Part shown: in pieces, positions 50,654-60,228 of the stretch
Layout: each line of letters begins with the position of its first letter
Numbering within the stretch: position 1 is the first letter of the stretch
NCBI RefSeq assembly: GCF_041080675.1
Contig: NZ_CP163521.1
Location: forward strand, 124,001 to 188,000
Direction: 5' to 3'
Origin: Streptomyces sp. cg36
Lineage (GTDB): Bacteria; Actinomycetota; Actinomycetes; Streptomycetales; Streptomycetaceae
Length of the DNA stretch: 64,000 bases
Notes under the pieces: generated by a model
What the model saw: the letters and a program-made list of their open reading frames with translations, nothing else
The model's database searches: none
Told to the model about the DNA's origin: nothing
Made by a program: the position numbers and the translations under genes

Positions 50654-52819
50654 GTGGTGGCGCAGCCCGCTCGGGGCCTGGCGCGGCGGAGTGTGATGGC
50701 GGGGGCCGTCGCCGTCGCCGCGGTGGGGTGTGTGGCCGGCCGGGACACTTCGGACAAACCCGGCGGTGGTGCGTCCTCCGCCGGTGCGGGCCGGCCCCGT
50801 GGCGGTGCCACCGTGCTCCAGGTCGTCGCGCACCCCGACGACGACCTGTACTTCATGAACCCGGACCTGGAGCAGTCCCTGGGGGCGGGGGACCGGCTCG
50901 TCAGCGTGTATCTGAACTCCGGCGAGAAGGACGGGATCAACAAGGTCCCGGGTCAGCGGCGCCCGCCCCGGCCCGACGAGCCGGGCTACGCCGGGGCCCG
51001 TCGGCAGGGTCTGCGGCACGCGTACGCGTTCATGGTCACCGGCCGCAAGGACGCGCGCTGGCGCACCGAGGCGCTCGCCCTGCCCGGCGGCCTGGAGGCC
51101 GAACTGGACACGCTCGACGGGCACGATCACGTCCAGCTGGTGTTCCTCGGGATACAGCAGTACGGCCCGGACTGGGTGCTGCCCCGGCTGTGGGCCGACC
51201 CCGAGGCCGTCGTCCGCACCCGTCCCAGCACCGGCTCCCCGGTGACCCGTTCCTGCGCGGTGCGCCGCGCCGGGCTCATCGACGCCCTGGCCCACCTCCT
51301 GGACCGGTACGCCCCGACGCTGGTGCGGACCATGGACCCCGACCCGGACCAGCAGCCCCACGACGCGACGGACCGCCGCGGCGGCGCCAACCGCCGCCAC
51401 CACGACCAGCCCGGCTACTCCGACCACCCCGACCACACCGCCGCCGCGCTGTTCACCTTCGCGGCTCTGGAACGCCACCGGGAGGGCTCCCGCCAAGGCC
51501 AGGGGCATGGGCATGGGCAGGGCCCGGGTCAAGGCCCGGGTTCGGGTCCGGGTCAAGGCCGGGGGCCCGGCCAGGGCCAGGCCCAGGGCCGCTCCGCACC
51601 GGCCTGGACGGTCGTCCCCTACCGGGGGTACTACAACGAACGCTGGCCGCAGAACCTCCCGGCCCCGCTGGTACGCCGCAAGGTGGCCATACTGAACGTG
51701 TACGGGGGAACCCCCGACTCGTGCGGCTTCGCGGCCGGTTGCGGCGACTACGACGTGGGCCACGGCCACTCCCTGGGCACCGGCTGGGTCCAGCGCACCA
51801 GCCCGCGCATACCGCAGGCCGCGCCCCGGATCAGTACGGACGCGGCCGGACAGCTCACCGCGTTCGGCGTGCTCTCCGGCCGGGCGGTGATGTGGCGAGA
51901 GACCACGCACGGCAGCGGAACATGGGGTGCACCCACACCGGTCGGCGGCGACGGACTGCTGCCAGGACTCACCGCACTGCTGGACAAGGACGGCTGCTGG
52001 CAGCTGTTCGCGACCCGGATCACCGGGCTCGGGCCGCACCCCCGCGACAACCGGCGCGACCTCGCCTGCACCGGGCAGACCCGCCCCGGCGGCGCGTTCG
52101 GCCCCTGGGCCTCGCTGGGCACCCCCGATCCCGACGCCGAACGGGGCCGCCGCGTCGGCACCCCCGTGGTGGCCGAGGGGCACGACGGCACCCTCTACCT
52201 CTTCGCCCGTACGTGGGCCCGGGGCATCGCCACCCGCGTCCGGCGGCCCGGCGGGACGTGGAGCCGCTGGAGCGTCCTGGACGGCAGCGCGCCCGCGCTC
52301 CAGGAAGGTATGACCGCGGTGACCGACGCCGGCGGCCGGGTCCACGTCTTCGCCGCGAGCCGCACGACCCTGCACCACTGGGCACAGCGCTCACCGGGCA
52401 GCGCCTTCACGGAGACGCCGACCGCCCTGCCGGCCTCGGCCGACCCGCCGACCGCACTGGCCCGCCCGGACGGATCGATACTGCTCGCGTCACGGGAGCC
52501 GGTCACCGCCCGCCCCCTGCTGCACCGCCTCGACGCCGACGGATCCTGGCACCCGCAGCCACCGGGCCTGCCCGGACGCGGCTACGGCCCACTGGCACTG
52601 CTGGCGGTGGACAAGGGGGTGCTACTGGCGGGCCGCAACAACGAGGGCACCACCAGCTGGTCCCACCTGACCGAAACGACCAGGGCAAGCTGGTCGACCC
52701 TCCCCCAACGCACCCTCACGGTCCCCACCCTGGCACGGAACACCAAGGGCGCCCCGACCCTCACGACCCTGGCGCCACATGGGGCGCTGGAGTCCACGCC
52801 CGTACTGGATCGGGCCTGA
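50654..52819 (+). CDS. PIG-L family deacetylase lipoprotein, paralogue of 38898-40955
   Basis: 721 residues from the GTG at 50654 with GGGGGAG. The signal ends AVGC (lipidation Cys about 26). The PIG-L motif AHPDDD and DHPDHTAAAL are conserved with the paralogue, as is GYYNERWPQ. A Gly-Gln-rich insert (GQGHGHGQGPGQGPGSGPGQ, then similar repeats) of about 40 residues interrupts the domain near 278-318. The beta-propeller-like C-terminal repeats are retained. It is a surface enzyme presumably acting on N-acetylated glycans. Confidence 0.88.
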   Translation: MVAQPARGLARRSVMAGAVAVAAVGCVAGRDTSDKPGGGASSAGAGRPRGGATVLQVVAHPDDDLYFMNPDLEQSLGAGDRLVSVYLNSGEKDGINKVPGQRRPPRPDEPGYAGARRQGLRHAYAFMVTGRKDARWRTEALALPGGLEAELDTLDGHDHVQLVFLGIQQYGPDWVLPRLWADPEAVVRTRPSTGSPVTRSCAVRRAGLIDALAHLLDRYAPTLVRTMDPDPDQQPHDATDRRGGANRRHHDQPGYSDHPDHTAAALFTFAALERHREGSRQGQGHGHGQGPGQGPGSGPGQGRGPGQGQAQGRSAPAWTVVPYRGYYNERWPQNLPAPLVRRKVAILNVYGGTPDSCGFAAGCGDYDVGHGHSLGTGWVQRTSPRIPQAAPRISTDAAGQLTAFGVLSGRAVMWRETTHGSGTWGAPTPVGGDGLLPGLTALLDKDGCWQLFATRITGLGPHPRDNRRDLACTGQTRPGGAFGPWASLGTPDPDAERGRRVGTPVVAEGHDGTLYLFARTWARGIATRVRRPGGTWSRWSVLDGSAPALQEGMTAVTDAGGRVHVFAASRTTLHHWAQRSPGSAFTETPTALPASADPPTALARPDGSILLASREPVTARPLLHRLDADGSWHPQPPGLPGRGYGPLALLAVDKGVLLAGRNNEGTTSWSHLTETTRASWSTLPQRTLTVPTLARNTKGAPTLTTLAPHGALESTPVLDRA

Positions 52820-52987
52820 CTTGACCTCACCTGACGGTCATCGCGGGTGGGGCTGGCTGCATGGGGCGTGGCGACTTCGACGCATGCTGAGTGGGCTCGC
52901 CTTGAGGCAGCGTTCTTGCCTCATGGTGGTGTGCACGCGGGGCACCTTCGGTGATCAGCGGGGGCCTCCATCGAGTTCGGACGGCGT

Positions 52988-53953
52988 TCAACGGACAGCC
53001 CCGTCGTCGGCGTGGCCCGGCCCGCGCAGGACCAGGAAGGCCAGGCCGTCCGCGTCCAGCCGTTCCATCGACTCCCAGCCCGCACCGAGCAGTGTGATCT
53101 CGTCCTCGTCCAGGGCGATGCCGCGCCGGTCGGCCGGTGTGTTCTCGGCGGTCGGAGTGATGACGACGAGCGCGCCGCCCCCGCGCAGCCGCTCGCCCAG
53201 CCCGCGAACAACGCGACCGCGATCCCTCATGAACGGGTACACCAACCGCATCACGATCAGGTCGTACCCCTCCTCGTGCAGCGCGGCCGGGTCGTCGCGC
53301 TCGACGTCCAGCCGCAGCCAGCGCGCGCCCTCGATGTCGGCGTGCTCTTCGCGGGCTCGGGCGATCGCGCTGGCGGAGAAGTCGACGGCGTCCACCGTGT
53401 AGCCGAACTCGGCCAGGTGGGCGGCCAGTTGCCCGGTGCCGCAGCCCACGTCCAGGGCTCGGCCGCCGCCGTCGGGGACGGGGGCGTGCTCGGCGAAGAG
53501 TTGCCGTTCGCGCGGGCCGAGCGGCTGCCATCCCTTCCCGTCGCGGTAGTGCTGGTCCCACCGGTCGCGGGGTGTGTACGTCACCGTGCTGCTCCTCGTG
53601 GTGGGCGGGGCGGTGGTCGGGGGCCGCTGTACGGTGCGCTGCCGGGCCGGGGCGCGCAGTCCGGGCTCCACCTGCTCGGCGGGTTCGGGGACCAGGCGCA
53701 GCCGGTCGACGGACGGGTCGTAGGCGATCGGATCGCCGGGCTCCTGGAGGTGCACGGCCATCCGCGCACCGGCCCGGTAGGCGTCCAACCCGGCGCGGCA
53801 GTACGCCACCATCGGCTCCGGCAGGGCGTCGAGGGCGAACCAGCCCATGGCGTCGCACACATGGTGCTCCATGGCCTCGGGGCCCGCCGCGCCGTCGCGG
53901 AGGGCGATCAGGTGGACGTCGAGCGGCTCGGTGTGCCGCTGGGCGCCGCTCAC
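52988..53953 (-). CDS. Nudix-remnant/class I methyltransferase fusion
   Basis: 321 residues. Residues 1-90 are the two ends of a Nudix domain: the opening strand DVHLIALRDG, then directly VCDAMGWFALDALPEPMVAYCRAGLDAYRAG. The Nudix box (GX5EX7REUXEEXGU) that should lie between is absent, so hydrolase activity must be lost. A Pro/Thr linker leads to a complete methyltransferase: RDRWDQHYRDGKGWQPL, GRALDVGCGTGQLAAHLAEFGY (SAM motif I) and VDAVDFSASAIARAREEH. Its stop region contacts no other gene. Its start overlaps the end of the upstream methyltransferase gene. Confidence 0.8.
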   Translation of the reverse strand: MSGAQRHTEPLDVHLIALRDGAAGPEAMEHHVCDAMGWFALDALPEPMVAYCRAGLDAYRAGARMAVHLQEPGDPIAYDPSVDRLRLVPEPAEQVEPGLRAPARQRTVQRPPTTAPPTTRSSTVTYTPRDRWDQHYRDGKGWQPLGPRERQLFAEHAPVPDGGGRALDVGCGTGQLAAHLAEFGYTVDAVDFSASAIARAREEHADIEGARWLRLDVERDDPAALHEEGYDLIVMRLVYPFMRDRGRVVRGLGERLRGGGALVVITPTAENTPADRRGIALDEDEITLLGAGWESMERLDADGLAFLVLRGPGHADDGAVR

Positions 53954-54801
53954 GCGTCACCGCCGGGGCGGCGCGCGAGCCGCACCGTGAACACCGCGTC
54001 CTCCTTCAGTACGCCGCAGCGGGCGTGGTCCTGGAGCAGCCGGAGCGCGGCGGCCTCGAACTCGTGGTGGCGGCCGGCGAACAGCGCGGGGCGGGCGAAG
54101 CTGGTGGTGCGCAGATGGCCGAGGACGCCTTCGGGCGCCCAGGCCCGCGCGACGGGGAAGCTGTGCTCGGCCACCTCGCTGAACGCCGAGGCGGCCAGGT
54201 CGTCCTCGAAGGAGTGGCCCGGCCCGGCGAACGTGCCACGGGTGCCCGCGCGCCGGTCCTCGCCGAGGTAGCTCTGGATCAGCTCCCGCAGGGCGGCCGT
54301 CCAGTCGGCCCGGTGAGTCCAGAGGCTGCCGTCTCCCATGATCGCCACGACGGCGCGCGGCGCGGACACCCGGTCGGCCATGGACAGGACCTCCGGGCGG
54401 GACATCCAGTGGAAGGAGCGGCAGCAGGTGATCAGGGTGGGTGCCCGGCCGGGCACGGCGGGGGCGAAGGTGTGGGCGGCGCCGGTGAAGGCGTCGACCG
54501 TGCACGCCCCGAGGAACGGTTCGAGTACGGCGCGGGCCGCCTCCAGCATCGACGCGTTCACGTCGACCAGGTCGACGTGCGCCATGCGGTGCAGGACGGG
54601 CAGCAGCGCGCGCGGCACCTGGCCGGTCCCGGTCCCCAGGTCCAGGAGGACGGGGGCGGGCACACCGTGCTGGGTGGCGGCCAGGAGACGCACCGCGGAG
54701 TCCGGGAGGCCGGGCCGGTAGCGGGTGTAGGCGGCGGCCTCGGACCCGAACAGGGCATCGTCCGAAACCGCTTCGGAGGCCGGTCGGCCGGGGCGGATCA
54801 T
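53950..54801 (-). CDS. Class I SAM-dependent methyltransferase
   Basis: 283 residues starting MIRPGRPASEAV. SAM motif I is PVLLDLGTGTGQVPRALLPV, with VDLVDVNASMLEAARAV (motif II) after it. The fold continues through ITCCRSFHWMSRPEVL. The substrate is unknown. The stop overlaps the start of the Nudix/methyltransferase fusion (ATGA), and the start overlaps the ABC transporter stop, so all three form one minus-strand operon. Confidence 0.85.
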   Translation of the reverse strand: MIRPGRPASEAVSDDALFGSEAAAYTRYRPGLPDSAVRLLAATQHGVPAPVLLDLGTGTGQVPRALLPVLHRMAHVDLVDVNASMLEAARAVLEPFLGACTVDAFTGAAHTFAPAVPGRAPTLITCCRSFHWMSRPEVLSMADRVSAPRAVVAIMGDGSLWTHRADWTAALRELIQSYLGEDRRAGTRGTFAGPGHSFEDDLAASAFSEVAEHSFPVARAWAPEGVLGHLRTTSFARPALFAGRHHEFEAAALRLLQDHARCGVLKEDAVFTVRLARRPGGDA

Positions 54802-56813
54802 CGTGTGCCACGGGGCCGGGGAACCGGAGCGGCTGCGGGCGCCTGCCCGTACTGCGCGGCCTGGGCCGTGAACATCCCCTGATACAAGCCGTCCTGACGG
54901 GACATCAGAACCTCATGGGTGCCGTCTTCGACGACCCTGCCGTCATCGAGCACGTAGATGTGGTCGGCACGCATGGTCGCGGCGAGCCGGTGGGTGACGA
55001 GCACGACCGCGTGCCCCTCCTCAGCCAGGGACCACAGCCCCTCGAACGCGGCGATCTCCGCATGGGGATCGAGGGCGCTGGTCGGCTCGTCGACCAGCAG
55101 GAACGGCGCCTTCCGGTACCTTGTCCGAGCGGACCCCAGTTTTTGCCACTGGCCGCCCGAGAGCTGGACACCGCGTTCATAGCCCTTGAACACGATCGAG
55201 TCCCAGCCGTGCGGCAGGCCCTCGACCAGTTCGAGCACGCCCGCCTCGCCCGCGGCCTCGCGGACGCGGTCCATGTCCCGGGGGCGGTCACCGATGCCGA
55301 TGGCCACGTTCGCGGCGGCCGTCATCTCCCAGCGGGGGAAGTCCTGCGCCAGCAGACCGACTTCGGCGAAGACCTGGGCGCGATCGGCTTCACGCAGCCC
55401 GACCCGCTCGCCCGACTCGCCCACCCACCACACGTCTCCTTCTCCCCGGGTGGGCAGCAGCAGCCCGGCCAGCACCTTCGTGAGCGTGGTCTTCCCCGAG
55501 CCGTTCGCACCCACCAGAGCCGTCACCTTCCCCCGCGGCACCCGCACGCTCACGCCCTTCAGGGCCGGGCCGTCGGCGCCCGGGTACGTGAACGACACCG
55601 CCTCCGTCCTCACCTCCCGCACCGGCGCGGGCAGCGCCGTGCCGGTCCGGGGGATCGCGTTCTCGCTCGCCACCTCGATCGCGTCCTCGGTGTCGGTGAG
55701 GAACAGCAGCTCCTCGTACAGCCGGTTGACCTGCTGTACGAGGGATGTGAGCCGCGCCGTCGACGTACGGATGGCGATGACCGCGGTCCCGCCGACCGAG
55801 AGCGGCAGACCGCCGGTGGCCAGCAGCCACCACAGCACGCCGTAGCAGGCCAGTGACGCCACACCGGCGAACGCGCCCGCGACCAGGTCCGTCCATGCCT
55901 GCGCCCGCGCCAGGCGCCGCTGCTCCGCCTCCGTCTGCCGCGACATCTCCTCGTAGCTGGACAGCAGCTTCGTACCGGCGGCGTGCACGCGGAGCTCACC
56001 GGCGGCGTGCGGGCGGGTCAGGTACGCGAGCAGGGAGGCGATCGCCCTGCGGTGGTCGACCCAGTGCATCCGGGAGAGGTAGTCGCGGCGCGCGGAGCGG
56101 ACCGCGCCCCACCCCTTGGGCAGGGCGATCGCCAGCAGCATCGGCAGCAGCGCCCAGTGCAGCGCGGCGAGCACGACCGCGGCCGCCGCCATGCCGATCA
56201 CCACGTTGCCCACGCCGACCGACAGCCGCAGCATCCTGCGGGCCGAGTCGGTGCCGAACTTCCCGGCCTCCAGGACCCGCTGGACCTCCGGCCGCTCCGT
56301 CGCCGCCACCTCCACACCGGTGACGGCCCGGTAGTACCGGGCGGAGACCGCCCGCTCCACCTGCGGCTCCAGCCGTCCCGACATCGCCGTCGACCACGCC
56401 GACAGCACGGCGCCGACCACCGCCGCGACCGCGAGGACCACCAGGGACGGCAGGGCGTCGCGCAGCTTGTCCACGGTCGGACCGTCGGCGAACAACCGCG
56501 CCAGGACGCCGTTGACCGCCACCAGGCCCGACGCGGCCGTCACCCCCTGCCCGAGCTCGGCCGCCACGACCCCTGTCAACGCGCGCCGGTCCGCCTTCCT
56601 GCCGGTGCGCACGACCATGCCCACCATGCGCGGCAGCGTGGCTGCCATGTGCCCGAACTTCAGCCGGGTCAACGGCCCTTCATGGCGGACGTAGGACTGG
56701 TCGTAGCGCAGCCGGCCCCCGTACAACTCCCTTTCCGCATTCGAGATGCTGCCCGTGACGGCGGCCTTCGGGCCGCGCGCGCTCTTGTCACTGCCTGGTT
56801 CGACTGACGTCAA
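54798..56813 (-). CDS. ABC transporter, fused membrane and ATPase domains
   Basis: About 671 residues from the TTG at 56813, chosen for a GGGGGG motif 5-10 bases upstream. The N-terminal permease domain has several hydrophobic helices (SLVVLAVAAVVGAVLSAW, GNVVIGMAAAAVVLAALHWALLPMLLAI, LACYGVLWWLLATGGLPL). The ATPase domain has Walker A GANGSGKT near 434-441, signature QLSGGQWQKLGSARTRY near 550 and Walker B FLLVDEPTSALD near 565. It is an exporter half-molecule, presumably a homodimer. It heads an operon with two methyltransferase genes. The substrate is unknown, and it is 16 kb from the RiPP cluster. Confidence 0.9.
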   Translation of the reverse strand: MTSVEPGSDKSARGPKAAVTGSISNAERELYGGRLRYDQSYVRHEGPLTRLKFGHMAATLPRMVGMVVRTGRKADRRALTGVVAAELGQGVTAASGLVAVNGVLARLFADGPTVDKLRDALPSLVVLAVAAVVGAVLSAWSTAMSGRLEPQVERAVSARYYRAVTGVEVAATERPEVQRVLEAGKFGTDSARRMLRLSVGVGNVVIGMAAAAVVLAALHWALLPMLLAIALPKGWGAVRSARRDYLSRMHWVDHRRAIASLLAYLTRPHAAGELRVHAAGTKLLSSYEEMSRQTEAEQRRLARAQAWTDLVAGAFAGVASLACYGVLWWLLATGGLPLSVGGTAVIAIRTSTARLTSLVQQVNRLYEELLFLTDTEDAIEVASENAIPRTGTALPAPVREVRTEAVSFTYPGADGPALKGVSVRVPRGKVTALVGANGSGKTTLTKVLAGLLLPTRGEGDVWWVGESGERVGLREADRAQVFAEVGLLAQDFPRWEMTAAANVAIGIGDRPRDMDRVREAAGEAGVLELVEGLPHGWDSIVFKGYERGVQLSGGQWQKLGSARTRYRKAPFLLVDEPTSALDPHAEIAAFEGLWSLAEEGHAVVLVTHRLAATMRADHIYVLDDGRVVEDGTHEVLMSRQDGLYQGMFTAQAAQYGQAPAAAPVPRPRGTR

Positions 56814-57595
56814 TGTGTCCCCCCCTCGTGGACGTGGCGGTGGCGTCGGTGTGTTCAACGACGCCACACGATTTCGAGCACCTGTTCCTTTCGGACGGGT
56901 TGCGCACCCCGTGATTCAGCGGATTTCCGAAGGTGCGCAGTGCACCGACCCTTGCCGCGCGGGAGCACGTGTTCGGGGGAGATTGGCTGAAACGCCGACG
57001 GTCGGGCGTTGCGGTGGCTGGCGATCGGCCAGAGGTCGTAGCGGGGGATTCAGCCTGTCTGCCTGGGGTGGACGGCGGGCGCTCAGGTGAGGCGCCGTGA
57101 GCGCGAGGCTGGTCAGCCCCGCTTCGCGGTCTCCCCGCGCCGGTCCGTCCTTGCCCGGGGGCGCGCACCGGCAGGAAACGGGTGGCTAGGGGTTGTTGCA
57201 CCGCTGACTCCTGGGCCTGGTGTGCGCTGAGGGCTGCCCGCGCCCGACCAGCACGTCCCTAGCCTGTTGTGGCGCCGCGCACCTGTGGGCGTCTGGTGAG
57301 TTCTGAGGGAGTGCGGGCGGGAGTCGGGGCCGCACATGAATCGGAAGCCATCCGTTCCGTCTATTCCCGTTCCGTCCATTCCCCGCATGGTCATTGCTTG
57401 ATCGATGCGGCTGACGATGTCCAGCGAGCAGGCCGGTCACTCGAGGCACACGGAGGGACGAGCGATGCTCAAGACCTGTGGATCTGACTCGGGAAGGGGT
57501 GTCTCGCGGAACGGGGAGGGCGTAACTTCCCGAGTGATCAACTTCTGGTCACCGAGTTTGGCCCGCGTCGCAGCGCGGGTCGGAAAGGCGCGCCC
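56814..57595. other. Intergenic region, no supported gene
   Basis: About 780 bp. Minus-strand frames near 56788-57201 and 57113-57394 have no family resemblance and high Arg/Pro content. The sequence is probably degraded, since it abuts an IS256 remnant. Confidence 0.4.
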
Positions 57596-57889
57596 GTGCT
57601 GAGCGTATTGGTGGCGGAGACGCTCCATGACTTCCCGGCCGAGCACGGGGTCCACCCGCGCACAACAGATCCGATCGGGTGGACCTTCAGCACGGGCGAG
57701 CTGCGGACGAAGGTTACCCGGGGCGCAGGCGGCCCGGGCCCGGCCCCAGCGATGGTGTTCAAGCTCGCCGAGTCCGTCCAGGCAAGATGGCGTGCGACCA
57801 CCGCACCCCGCCTCGTCGCTCTCGTCCGCAACGGCGCCCGCTTCATACGCGGCCCCCTGCCCGAGCGCGAGCTGGGGGCCGCGACATGA
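57596..57889 (+). pseudogene. C-terminal remnant of an IS256-family transposase
   Basis: 97-residue frame. DFPAEHGVHPRTTDPI ... LRTKVTRGAG ... AMVFKLAESVQARWRA ... PRLVALVRNGARFIRGPL matches the C-terminus of mutator/IS256 transposases, including the R-T-K-V-x-x-G-A block. The first two-thirds with the catalytic Asp residues are missing, and several conserved positions are altered (WTFST for the usual ESTFAT). Its stop overlaps the start codon of the HAD gene. Confidence 0.8.
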
Positions 57890-58386
57890 GTGCGCGCGAG
57901 GGACGCCCGCTGCTGTTCCTGGATGTCGACGGACCTCTCCTGCCGTTCGGCGACGGCCCTCAGCGCGAGCCGTCAAGCACCACAACCGATGCGCACCTGA
58001 CGCGGCTCGACCCCAGCGTCGGGCCCCGCCTCGCGGCACTGCCGTGCGAGCTGGTCTGGGCCACCACCTGGGAGGACGAGGCGAACACCGAACTGGCGGC
58101 GCGGCTCGGCCTGCCACCCCTGCCGGTCGTGCACTGGCCCGAACCCTCCGACGCGCATGAACGCGAGGACCAGTGGTTCGGGCTCCACTGGAAGACCCGG
58201 ACCCTGGTGGCATGGGCGGACGGACGCCCGTTCGTCTGGGTCGACGACGAGATCACCGAGGCCGACCGGGACTGGGTGTCCACCCACCACCCCACCCCGG
58301 CCCTCCTCCACCGCGTGGCGTCCTCCCGCGGCCTCGCCGACGAAGACTTCGCGTTCCTCGATCAATGGCTGCGGGCGGCCACTTGA
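57886..58386 (+). CDS. HAD-like protein
   Basis: 166 residues from the ATG at 57886. Motif I LLFLDVDGPLLPF carries the nucleophile/acid Asp pair (D-x-D). Motif II is WATTWEDEAN. WKTRTLVAWA provides the Lys region and FVWVDDEITEADRDW the acidic motif III/IV. This small actinobacterial HAD group has no known substrate. Its start overlaps the stop of the transposase remnant, so translation may now depend on that remnant's transcript. Confidence 0.85.
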   Translation: MSAREGRPLLFLDVDGPLLPFGDGPQREPSSTTTDAHLTRLDPSVGPRLAALPCELVWATTWEDEANTELAARLGLPPLPVVHWPEPSDAHEREDQWFGLHWKTRTLVAWADGRPFVWVDDEITEADRDWVSTHHPTPALLHRVASSRGLADEDFAFLDQWLRAAT

Positions 58387-58957
58387 GGATCCCCGCGGTG
58401 GTTCACCGGAATCGGCTATGACCCGCCGATACATCGTCCGGCCAGACAGCCATGCAGCCAACCAACGCCTCCGCCAAGTCGTGGCCAGAGCTGATGTCGC
58501 CTGAATCCGGTCTCGCCGACGCTACGACTCTGATGGTCGGGACGCGGAGATGGGCGGCGTCTGCGTCCTTAGTGTCCACGTTCACCACGTCTGCGGGAAC
58601 TGGCCACGGCCCCTGCCCTGCTTGTCAGGCCACTGCGACCAGTCGGCCGTGGCCAGTCATGGGCCATGAGATCGGGCTCGGCCATGCCTTTGGCTGGCAC
58701 CGTGACGAGCTGCGGCAGGACCCGCCGACTGATCGCGGGCCGGTCATCCCAGTGCGAGGGATCTCTCTGCGCGACCCGACGGACAGGGTCTGCTGGAAGC
58801 GGCATGTCAAGAGTCCGCGGCAGCTCGATCTCACCTGTGCCGAGACGCCGACCGCAGCCGCTCTCGTCCGCTTCAGCCGTCACACCGCCGAAGGTCTTCG
58901 CAGCCCTTGCAACCGCCGTGGCGAGGGCGCCGCCAGAACCTGGAGCTGCTACCGCCG
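58387..58957. other. Decayed or non-coding stretch
   Basis: Frames exist on both strands (58452-58976 plus, 58569-58988 minus), but composition is irregular and no family motif is visible. I cannot support a gene. Confidence 0.4.
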
Positions 58958-59488
58958 TCACAAGTACTCGAAGTAGCGGGTCCACCAAGTCGCGCGGCCC
59001 CGGTGCGGGCCGTAGCTGAGGTAGAAGGAGCCTTGGTCGGCGAGGCGTGTCACGCCGTCGTAGAGCTCATGGAGCAGCCGCGGGGGCACCAGCGTGTAGC
59101 CCAGGTCGCGGAGAGCGGCCTCGATCCGGCTGCGGTCCGCCGCGCTCAGCGCTCCCTGTTGAACGGCGTGGTCCAGGTCGTCATGGCTGTCGGGCCCCGG
59201 GGTGGTCGCCACCGCGAGGCTGCCGAAGTTGCTCAGTCGCACACCCACGGGGACGCCGGGCGCGGACGCCTCGGCCGGAATGGTGATCATGAAGGAGTAG
59301 CTGGCGTCCTGGATTTGGTCGTCAAGGTGACAGGAGCGCCCGAAGTCCCGGTTCAGCCGGTCTTTGAGCCGGATCGCTCGTGCCTTGGCCAGCGGGTAGT
59401 CGAAACCGTCGGGAAACTCCAGGTGTTCCGGGCCCGGCAACCGGTCCAGAGTGTGGAGCAGGGCCAGGACCTGAGCGTCTTCATCCAT
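58958..59488 (-). CDS. Hypothetical protein
   Basis: 176 residues from the ATG at 59488, which has AGGA upstream; an ATG at 59497 is also possible. It is an acidic, probably soluble alpha/beta protein: LALLHTLDRLPGPEHLEF, SFMITIPAEASAPGVPVGVRLSNFG, ALRDLGYTLVPPRLLHELYDG, with an aromatic end RATWWTRYFEYL. It resembles immunity-type or SUKH-neighbour proteins by size and composition only. I do not recognise the family. Confidence 0.65.
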   Translation of the reverse strand: MDEDAQVLALLHTLDRLPGPEHLEFPDGFDYPLAKARAIRLKDRLNRDFGRSCHLDDQIQDASYSFMITIPAEASAPGVPVGVRLSNFGSLAVATTPGPDSHDDLDHAVQQGALSAADRSRIEAALRDLGYTLVPPRLLHELYDGVTRLADQGSFYLSYGPHRGRATWWTRYFEYL

Positions 59489-59650
59489 CGTGCCCATCCT
59501 ACGAAGACCCCTGGCGCCCGGCTGGCAACGCTCGCCGTTTCGATGGCAACGACCAGCGCCCCTTGGAGAGTAGAGACAATCGTCAAGGACGGTCGTCGGT
59601 GGCGTTCTGGTCTGGAACGACTGATTGGTGTGGAACGACTGGGTTCGTTG

Positions 59651-59980
59651 TCACCCCCCGCCCCGGGAGCCTGGTCCGGACGACGTAGGGCGTACTCGCG
59701 TGCCCTGCAGCCACCCCGTGTACCAGGCGCGAAAACCGGTGCTTGCCGGGACGAAGCCGCCCCAGTCCGGGTCGATCTGCCAGACTTCGCCCGCGCGCGG
59801 GCCGTTCAGAACCAGCCGGCAGTAGATGCCGCAGCCCTGGTCGGCCAGCATGAGCGTGCCCCGCGTCAGTGCCTCGGTCCGTGCGTCCACCCGGCCGGGC
59901 AGGGGTTCCGCGAGAGGGAACGGCGCGGCGAGCCGACCCGGCAGCCGGTCGGTGCGGCAGTGAATGTGGCCCTGCTGGTG
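59651..59980 (-). pseudogene. C-terminal remnant of an SMI1/KNR4 (SUKH) family protein
   Basis: The segment FPLAEPLPGRVDARTEALTRGTLMLADQGCGIYCRLVLNGPRAGEVWQIDPDWGGFVPASTGFRAWYTGWLQG matches the C-terminal half of SMI1/KNR4 proteins (AEQGCG, GEVW, F-x-x-W-Y-x-x-W). The N-terminal half is not found upstream in frame. SUKH proteins are often toxin-immunity proteins. This gene appears broken. Confidence 0.65.
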
Positions 59981-60228
59981 CGGCACCGAGCACGCCTCCC
60001 ACGATGTCGATGTCCTCCGCATCGTGACCGGTGCAGAAGCCTCGTTGTCCCAAGCCTTCGCAGCATGTGCTGAGCGGCTGACAGCGTGGCTGGCCGATCC
60101 GCGGGACCCGCACTACTGGCGCGGCCGTGCGGCTCTCCCGTCCCGCCAGCTTCGGTGAGTCGTGCTGGACGCCTCGGTGGGGTGGTCGGTGGCGGGATCT
60201 GCGGCAGGTGGTCGACGCGATCACGTTC

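Noticed and set aside
54798..56813. ABC exporter as part of the RiPP cluster
   Set aside because: It is 16 kb away, forms its own operon with two methyltransferase genes and has no peptidase domain; no sequence link to the precursors.
59964..60158. Plus-strand 64-residue ORF
   Set aside because: Partly protein-like (AEASLSQAFAACAERLTAW), but it overlaps the SMI1/KNR4 remnant in antisense and has no family support.
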